Source: Candidatus Eiseniibacteriota bacterium (lineage in GTDB: Bacteria > Eisenbacteria > RBG-16-71-46 > SZUA-252). Taken from it: DNA of 18,200 nucleotides. The notes under the pieces are model-generated. The model was given only the letters and a program-made list of their open reading frames with translations, did not search any database and was not told where the DNA came from. The translations under genes were made by a program, and so were the position numbers. Below, piece after piece: positions 13,465 through 18,200 of the stretch (positions are counted from its first letter, which is position 1; the number at the start of each line of letters is the position of its first letter). The stretch spans positions 1-18,200 of the forward strand of contig JAEHDN010000072.1 of the NCBI GenBank assembly GCA_016880395.1, read 5' to 3'.

Positions 13465-15859
13465 CGCGATCCCTCGCATGGCCGCGCGGGGCGCCTCCAC
13501 GGCCGGATCCGGCCGCCCGGGCGCCCGCTGCCGTCTCCCCGGTTTCGGTCAGGAGGCGTCCGAGCTCATCCACGACACGGGGGTCGAACTGCGTGCCCGA
13601 GCAGCGCTGGAGCTCGTCCAGGGCCTCGGCGGGGGTGAACGGGTCGCGGTAGGGCCTGCCCGCGGTCATGGCCTCGTAGGCGTCGAGCGCCGCGAGGATT
13701 CTCGCTCCGAGCGGGATCTCCTCGCCGCGGAGCCCTCGTGGATAACCGGAGCCGTCGAAGTGCTCGTGATGGCTCAGGATCAGGTGGTTCACCTTGGACG
13801 CGAACTCGATGGGCTTCAGGATCTGCACGCCGGCCTGCGGATGGGCCTCGACCTGCTGGTGCTCGGCTTCGGTCCAGCGGCGCGAGCTCCCGAGCGCGGC
13901 CTCCCCGAGCGTGAGCATGCCCACGTCGTGGACGCGCGCGACGTAGCCGAGGACCTCGAGCTCCGCCTCGTCGAGCCGCAGGCGCCGCCCCAGATCGATC
14001 GCGATCTTGAACACCCCCCGCGAGCTCGGGAGGAGGCTCATGCGCCGGGCGCGGACGATGGCGCGGAGCGTGGCCAGCACGGTCGAGACGTCGGCGGACG
14101 CCCCCTGGGTCCGCACCCGGTCGAGCACCACGCCGACCCGCCGCGCGATCGCGACCAGGAGACTCAGGTCGTCCGGATCGAACGAGGCGCCCGTCGTCTT
14201 GTTGTTCACGTTGATGACGCCCACCGTGTCGCCGCCGACCCGGAGCGGCACGCAGAGCAGCGACTTCGTCTCGTACTGCGGATGGTTCATGCGCCGGAAA
14301 CGACGATCCGCCTCCACGTCCTCGACACACAGATCCTCCGACGTGTGCGCCACCCAGCCGGCGATGGAGTCGCCGAGCTGCACGCGGGCATTCGCTACCG
14401 TCTCCGGATCCAGCCCGTGCGCCGCGCGGATGAGGAGCTCCTTCCCGTCCTCGTCGAAGAACATGAACGAGACGATCCGCGCCTCCATGACCTCGGCTAC
14501 CATCCCGACGCACCCCTGGAGCAGGAGCTTGAGCTCAGCGCGCTCGAAGAAGGGCCCGATGGAGCGCATGAGCTGGCGGAAGCGCTGCTGGCGGAGTGGC
14601 AGGTCGATCAGGAACCGGCTCCCCTCGCCGACGACGCTCTCGACGCGGACCGCCCCCCCGTGCAGCTCGACCACGCTCTTCACGATGGCCAGACCCAGGC
14701 CGGTCCCGTGGACGCGCTCCATGCCGTCGTCCTCGATCCGGTAGAAGCGCTCGAACACGCGGGCCAGCTTGTCGCCCGAGATGCCCTTGCCGTGATCCTC
14801 CACCGCGACCACCATCCGCTCGCCGTAGCGGCTCGCGCGCACCATCACGTCGGTGCCGGGGCGCGTGAACTTGGCGGCGTTCGAGATGAGGTTCACGAGC
14901 ACCTGCTTGATGAGGTCGGGATCGGCCTCGAGGCGCGGCAGGTCGGGCGCGAGGTCGTACTGGATGCGGGCACTCTTGTGGAGCAGATCCGGCAGGATGG
15001 TCGGCTCCACCTCCTCGAGGAGGCGCGAGAGCTCGATCGGCTCCGCCTTGAGACGCCGCCGCCCCGACTCCATCCGGCTCAGGTCGAGGACGTCGTTCAC
15101 GATCCGCGACAGCCGGTCGCACTCCTCGTTCACGATCTGGAGGAACTTCTCCTGCATCGTGAAGGTGGGGCTGCCCAGGTTGTCGAGCAGCGTCTCGGTG
15201 TAGGCCTTGATCGCGGTGAGCGGGGTGCGCAGCTCGTGCGACACGATCGAGATGAGGTCCGACTTGGCTTCGTCCACACGGCGAAGGGCGAGAACGGACT
15301 CCTCGAGCTGCTTCCTCGTCGTGTCCAGCTCGGCGCGCGTACGGATGCGATCCACGGCGAGCCCGATCTGGTCCGAGAGGAAGAGGAGCGCCCGGCGGCG
15401 CCGGTCGGAGAGCGCGAAGTCGCCCCGATAGCCGATCACGGCCACACCGAGGAGCGAGGTCCCGACCACCACCGGGATGCCAACGAGGGTCCGGAGGGGC
15501 GCCCCGGACCACTTGATCTCGGTCGCGCCGGAGCCCCCGGCGTCTTCGACGACGACGATGGTCTCGCGCCGGAGCACGCGCCCGAGGAACCCGGACGGGG
15601 AGGCGACGATGTGCGACCGGCCGGTCGACCCGACGCGCCCCCGCTCGAAGCGATCCCCTGCCAGCTCGCCCGTCTCGTAGTCGAGGAGGAGGAGCACGAA
15701 CGCGTCCCCGCGCGAGATGTCGAGCACGTGATCGGCGACGGCGGCGACCAGGCCCGTCGGGTCGTAGGCGGCGCGCAGGCCGAACGCGAGGCTCCCCAGG
15801 CTCCCGAGGAGCCCCTGCCCCGGACGCCGGGCGCCCGGGCCGCCGTCCGCGGGACTCAT
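13451..15859 (-). CDS. Soluble histidine kinase fused to GAF and HD-GYP domains (GAF-HisKA-HATPase-GAF-HD-GYP)
   Basis: An 802-residue paralog of the next gene with the same domain order but no membrane segment. GAF-like domain 1 spans about 30-175 and is followed by a short coiled coil. HisKA has His208 in VSHELRTPLT. The HATPase has N327 (ISNAAKFT), G1 EDHGKGIS and G2 GTGLGL. GAF domain 2 spans about 440-580 (GDSIAGWVA, YETKSLLCVPL, VGVINVNNK). HD-GYP has HD at 644-645, HP at 673-674, HHEHFDGSGYPRGLRG at 697-712 and DAYEAMTAGRPYR at 726-738. As in its paralog, HDxGK reads HDVGM. A low-complexity Gly/Ala/Arg tail of about 30 residues ends the protein. The start ATG 15859 overlaps the stop of the REC-GGDEF gene as ATGA and has GGAGGG 3 nt upstream. 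Predicted roles are autophosphorylation, with transfer to the neighbouring REC proteins, plus c-di-GMP hydrolysis; neither is proven. Confidence 0.9.
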   Translation of the reverse strand: MSPADGGPGARRPGQGLLGSLGSLAFGLRAAYDPTGLVAAVADHVLDISRGDAFVLLLLDYETGELAGDRFERGRVGSTGRSHIVASPSGFLGRVLRRETIVVVEDAGGSGATEIKWSGAPLRTLVGIPVVVGTSLLGVAVIGYRGDFALSDRRRRALLFLSDQIGLAVDRIRTRAELDTTRKQLEESVLALRRVDEAKSDLISIVSHELRTPLTAIKAYTETLLDNLGSPTFTMQEKFLQIVNEECDRLSRIVNDVLDLSRMESGRRRLKAEPIELSRLLEEVEPTILPDLLHKSARIQYDLAPDLPRLEADPDLIKQVLVNLISNAAKFTRPGTDVMVRASRYGERMVVAVEDHGKGISGDKLARVFERFYRIEDDGMERVHGTGLGLAIVKSVVELHGGAVRVESVVGEGSRFLIDLPLRQQRFRQLMRSIGPFFERAELKLLLQGCVGMVAEVMEARIVSFMFFDEDGKELLIRAAHGLDPETVANARVQLGDSIAGWVAHTSEDLCVEDVEADRRFRRMNHPQYETKSLLCVPLRVGGDTVGVINVNNKTTGASFDPDDLSLLVAIARRVGVVLDRVRTQGASADVSTVLATLRAIVRARRMSLLPSSRGVFKIAIDLGRRLRLDEAELEVLGYVARVHDVGMLTLGEAALGSSRRWTEAEHQQVEAHPQAGVQILKPIEFASKVNHLILSHHEHFDGSGYPRGLRGEEIPLGARILAALDAYEAMTAGRPYRDPFTPAEALDELQRCSGTQFDPRVVDELGRLLTETGETAAGARAAGSGRGGAPRGHARDRDAVR

Positions 15860-16863
15860 GCTCCCTCCGCGCCTTCCTTCCGGGCCGGCACGATGAGCGT
15901 GCCGTCGGAGCGGCGGTCCGGCACGATCGAGCTGCCTCGCTCCGCCTTGCCGATCTTCTTCAGCTCCTTCGCGACGTCGGAGACCTGCGCGCTGTGCTGG
16001 ATGTCGCGCGAGACGTTCGTGACGACGAGGATCGTCACGCTCATGATGTCGAAGGTCTGGACGCCGCCCTGGCGGCTCGAGTGGACCGTGATGGAGCCGC
16101 GCTCGCGGTCCGCGGGATCGTACTGATCGCGGATCCTCTTCACGAATTCGGCGCGAACCGCCTCCGCGATCGGCATCGACCGGTCGGGGACGGTGATGAT
16201 GACGAAGTCGTCGCCGCCGATGTGTCCGACGAAGTCCCCGTCGCCCCCCAGACGCTCGATCACGTCGTGGAGCAGGGACGCTGTGAAGCGGATCAGGACA
16301 TCGCCACGCGCGTAGCCGTAGTAGTCGTTGAAGGCCTTGAAGTAGTCGAGGTCGAGATGGAGGAACGCGAACTTTTCCCTGGCCGCGATCCGGCGGTTCA
16401 GCTCCGTCTCGATCAGCACGTTGCCGGGAAGCCCGGTCAGCGGATTCGACTGGAGCTGCGCGCGGCGTGTCTTGAGCTGGTTGCGCACGCGGAAGAGGAG
16501 CTCGTTCCGGTCCCACGGCTTCGTCACGTAATCGTCGGCGAAGGACTCGAGGCCCTGCAGGCGGTCGTCCAGGGTCGTCTTGGCGGTCAGGAAGATGATC
16601 GGGATCCGGCTCGTGAGCGGGTCGGCTTTGAGCCGCTTGCACACGTCGTACCCGTCCATCCCCGGCATCATCACGTCGAGCAGGATGAGGTCCGGCGGCT
16701 CGTGCTTCACCGCCTCGAGCCCCCGCAGCCCGTCGGGATAGGTCGTGACCTCGTACCGCGCGTCCTTCGCGGTCTCGAGCTGCATCTGGAGAATCGTTCG
16801 AAGGCGCGGCTCGTCCTCGATGATGATGATGCGCGCAATATCCGGCGATGCCGACTGGTTCAC
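15856..16863 (-). CDS. Response regulator with GGDEF-like output domain (motif GGDDF)
   Basis: A 335-residue protein of the PleD type. The REC domain has E16-D17-E18, phospho-acceptor D63 (LLDVMMPGMDGYDV), T93 and K115 (VTKPWD). The GGDEF-like domain begins NPLTGLPGNVLIETEL (normally D-x-LTGL-x-NR), carries LDLDYFKAFND at 170-180, and has the signature GHIGGDDF at 213-220. The fourth residue of the motif is Asp instead of the usual catalytic Glu, and the allosteric RxxD site is absent (GDGD). It may be a weak diguanylate cyclase or a degenerate nucleotide-binding output. The frame is open to a TTG at 16884, but GTG 16863 has GGGAG 7 nt upstream and is preferred. It is first in the signalling module, overlapping the next kinase gene as ATGA. 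The C-terminal 30 residues are charged and probably disordered. Confidence 0.88.
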   Translation of the reverse strand: MNQSASPDIARIIIIEDEPRLRTILQMQLETAKDARYEVTTYPDGLRGLEAVKHEPPDLILLDVMMPGMDGYDVCKRLKADPLTSRIPIIFLTAKTTLDDRLQGLESFADDYVTKPWDRNELLFRVRNQLKTRRAQLQSNPLTGLPGNVLIETELNRRIAAREKFAFLHLDLDYFKAFNDYYGYARGDVLIRFTASLLHDVIERLGGDGDFVGHIGGDDFVIITVPDRSMPIAEAVRAEFVKRIRDQYDPADRERGSITVHSSRQGGVQTFDIMSVTILVVTNVSRDIQHSAQVSDVAKELKKIGKAERGSSIVPDRRSDGTLIVPARKEGAEGA

Positions 16864-17063
16864 GTTGCCGCTCCCGATGGCCAAGGTCGACTCGATTGCG
16901 TGGAAGTTGGTCCGGCTCTTGGAATTAATCGACGCAGCGGGGGGGATTCTTAAGCGGGAACGGGAACGGGTGCGAGGGCGCGCACGGGTTCGGCGATCGT
17001 TCTAAACGGCTGGGCTCCAGTAGCTTGCAGGCTCCGGATCCTGCGTATGGCTACGCGGCCGCC
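16864..17063 (-). other. Intergenic gap upstream of the signalling module
   Basis: A 200-nt gap between tsaD and the REC-GGDEF gene. It holds an in-frame TTG (16884) of the downstream gene, the Shine-Dalgarno GGGAG at 16871-16875, a short tandem CGGGAA repeat near 16965-16980 and one AT-rich patch (GATTAATT, about 16923-16930, minus strand). I see no convincing promoter hexamers, tRNA or terminator, although the module's promoter should lie here if it is not transcribed from tsaD. Confidence 0.4.
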
Positions 17064-18071
17064 TCAGCCCGGGAACGAGTCCAGATTGGGAACCGCGTTT
17101 GCGGTGAGCGGGGTCGTCTCGCCGCGCTCGAGCGAGAGCCATCCCGCGTAGGCGATCATCGCCCCGTTGTCCCTGCAGAACGCGGGCGAGGGGACGAGCG
17201 CCGGGATCCCGCGCGCGCCGGCGATCCGCGCCGCCTCGTCGCGCAGGCGCGTGTTGCATGCGCATCCGCCCGAGATCGCGAGGGCGGTGGAGGGAAATCG
17301 CTCGAGGGCTTCCTCGAGCCGCTCGACCAGCGCCGTGACAATGGCGCGCTCCGCCGAGGCGGCGATGTCGCGCACGGTGCGGTCGGAGAGCGGCCGAGGC
17401 TCGCGCTCCACGTGGAGCTTCACCGCGGTCTTGAGCCCGCTCATGCTCACGTCGAGGGTTCCGCGCTCGAGCCGCGCCACCGGGAAGTCGAACGCCGCGG
17501 GATTCCCCTCGCGCGCGAGCCGGTCCACGTGGGGTCCTCCGGGGTACGGGAGGCCGAGAAGCTTCCCCACCTTGTCGAAGGCTTCCCCCGCCGCGTCGTC
17601 GCGCGTCGAGCCGAGGCGCCTCGCCGTGCCTGGGCGAGGCACATGGTAGATCTCGGTGTGGCCTCCCGACGCAACCATGCCCAGGAAGGGATACGGTAGG
17701 TCGTGCTCCAGCCCGGGCGAAACCAGGTGCGCCTCCACGTGGTTCACGCCGACGAACGGGATGCCGCGGGCCATGGCGAGGCCCTTGGCGAACTCGAGCC
17801 CGACGAGGAGCGAGCCGACGAGGCCTGGCCCGATCGTCGCGGCCACCGCGTCGATCGACGCGAGCGAAGCGCCCGCACGGTCGAGGGTGGTCTCGAGCAC
17901 GCGGGGAAGAAGCGTGATGTGGGCGCGGGAGGCGAGCTCGGGAACGACGCCGCCGTAGATGACGTGGACGTCCTGCGACTCGACAACGTGGGCGATCAGC
18001 CGGCCGTCATCGAGGATGGCTGCGCCGGTGTCGTCGCAGGAGGTTTCGAGCCCGAGGACGCGCAGGGCCAT
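17064..18071 (-). CDS. tsaD: tRNA N6-adenosine threonylcarbamoyltransferase (TsaD/Gcp/YgjD)
   Basis: A 335-residue ASKHA-fold protein that, with TsaB and TsaE, transfers the threonylcarbamoyl group to A37 of tRNAs reading ANN codons (t6A). It starts MALRVLGLETSCDDTGAAI, the usual TsaD N-terminus, and has iron/metal ligands His111 and His115 in VGVNHVEAHL and Asp301 in CRDNGAMIAYAG. Further family blocks are GPGLVGSLLVGLEFAKGLA, ASGGHTE, GEAFDKVGKLLGL, SGLKTAV and SGGCACNTRLRDE. Length matches the family. The ATG at 18071 is chosen on homology. There is no Shine-Dalgarno sequence before it, because the preceding 114 nt are an AT-rich REC-coding fragment in the same frame. The open frame therefore continues to 18185 and beyond as an apparent REC-TsaD fusion. 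I treat the extension as foreign to tsaD. Confidence 0.95.
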   Translation of the reverse strand: MALRVLGLETSCDDTGAAILDDGRLIAHVVESQDVHVIYGGVVPELASRAHITLLPRVLETTLDRAGASLASIDAVAATIGPGLVGSLLVGLEFAKGLAMARGIPFVGVNHVEAHLVSPGLEHDLPYPFLGMVASGGHTEIYHVPRPGTARRLGSTRDDAAGEAFDKVGKLLGLPYPGGPHVDRLAREGNPAAFDFPVARLERGTLDVSMSGLKTAVKLHVEREPRPLSDRTVRDIAASAERAIVTALVERLEEALERFPSTALAISGGCACNTRLRDEAARIAGARGIPALVPSPAFCRDNGAMIAYAGWLSLERGETTPLTANAVPNLDSFPG

Positions 18072-18185
18072 GCCATCATTCGCTTTGAAAGTTTGATAAT
18101 CAGCTGTTTCCAGCATTTCGCAAATTAATTCCAGCAACTCGGGCTCATCATCTGCAACTAAAATTCTTATATTATTTTCATTCAA
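18072..18185 (-). pseudogene. AT-rich 5' fragment of a response-regulator receiver domain, fused in frame to tsaD
   Basis: Thirty-eight codons read as the beginning of a REC domain: NIRILVADDEPELLELICEML, then ETADYQTFKANDG. This covers beta-1 with its DDE acidic cluster, helix 1 and beta-2, then stops exactly where tsaD begins, before the phospho-acceptor Asp. I count 40 G+C in 114 nt (about 35%), with codons AAT, ATA, AGA, TTA and ATT that are rare elsewhere in the window. A plausible own start is TTG 18185, with AGGAG 8 nt upstream (18198-18194), though the frame is open to the window edge. It cannot be a working receiver. It may be a recombination scar, the edge of a transferred segment, or a chimeric join between two genomes in assembly. 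Confidence 0.75.
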
Positions 18186-18200
18186 CGGCGTAGCTCCTAC

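Noticed and set aside
13319..16126. Plus-strand open frame of 935 codons
   Set aside because: Antisense to the two kinase genes; low-complexity Arg/Glu/His composition, no recognisable motif or ribosome binding site.
15860..16642. N-terminal extension of the soluble kinase by 261 residues
   Set aside because: The frame is open only by chance across the REC-GGDDF gene. ATG 15859 has a strong Shine-Dalgarno sequence and an ATGA overlap, and the extension has a Pro/Arg-rich shadow composition.
16940..17040. Possible tRNA or hairpin in the tsaD downstream gap
   Set aside because: No T-loop or acceptor pairing could be found; the visible GGAGCC copies are direct, not inverted, repeats.
1..18200. 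CRISPR arrays, insertion sequences, prophage or attachment sites
   Set aside because: No regularly spaced repeats, transposase or integrase motifs, or terminal inverted repeats were seen on either strand.

Overview
This is an 18.2 kb stretch of a high-GC bacterial chromosome (roughly two-thirds G+C by eye, with third codon positions almost all G or C). Every gene I can support reads on the minus strand. The very long plus-strand ORFs are antisense shadows typical of such DNA. The lineage is not certain. The run rho - rpmE - yqhQ-like - prfA - prmC - murA is a conserved core order, seen for example in Firmicutes-type and several candidate-phylum genomes. The high GC, an exported TPR protein with a Sec signal peptide, and histidine kinases fused to HD-GYP domains fit a deep-branching, free-living diderm such as an Eisenbacteria- or Gemmatimonadota-like organism. 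That assignment is inference only. A selB gene shows that the organism probably decodes UGA as selenocysteine.

Layout in the direction of transcription (right to left). (1) 18200-17064: tsaD (tRNA t6A synthesis). In the same frame, immediately upstream, is a 114-nt AT-rich fragment (about 35% GC) encoding the first 38 residues of a response-regulator receiver domain. This is a sharp composition break and looks like a recombination or assembly junction. (2) 16863-10441: a compact four-gene signalling module. It holds a REC-GGDEF-like response regulator (motif GGDDF), two paralogous histidine kinases with the same unusual order GAF-HisKA-HATPase-GAF-HD-GYP, and a stand-alone REC protein. The first three genes overlap by 4 and 14 nt and the fourth follows after 42 nt, so they are probably co-transcribed. 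Together they look like a phosphorelay wired directly to cyclic-di-GMP turnover. (3) 10349-8268: priA, replication restart helicase. (4) 8164-6533: an exported TPR-repeat protein with two copies of a W-Y motif. (5) A 247-nt gap with a GC-rich stem-loop, a good sigma70-type promoter and a structured leader. (6) 6285-1: rho, rpmE (L31), yqhQ-like membrane protein, prfA (RF1), prmC (methylates RF1), murA (peptidoglycan) and the 5' part of selB.

The left half is a translation, termination and cell-wall housekeeping operon: PrmC modifies the product of the adjacent prfA, and L31, RF1 and SelB all act on the ribosome. The right half is the most interesting part. A kinase/c-di-GMP module has its predicted kinase and phosphodiesterase outputs on one polypeptide, present in two versions: one apparently membrane-tethered, one soluble. 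I see no tRNA, rRNA, CRISPR, insertion sequence or prophage feature in the window.
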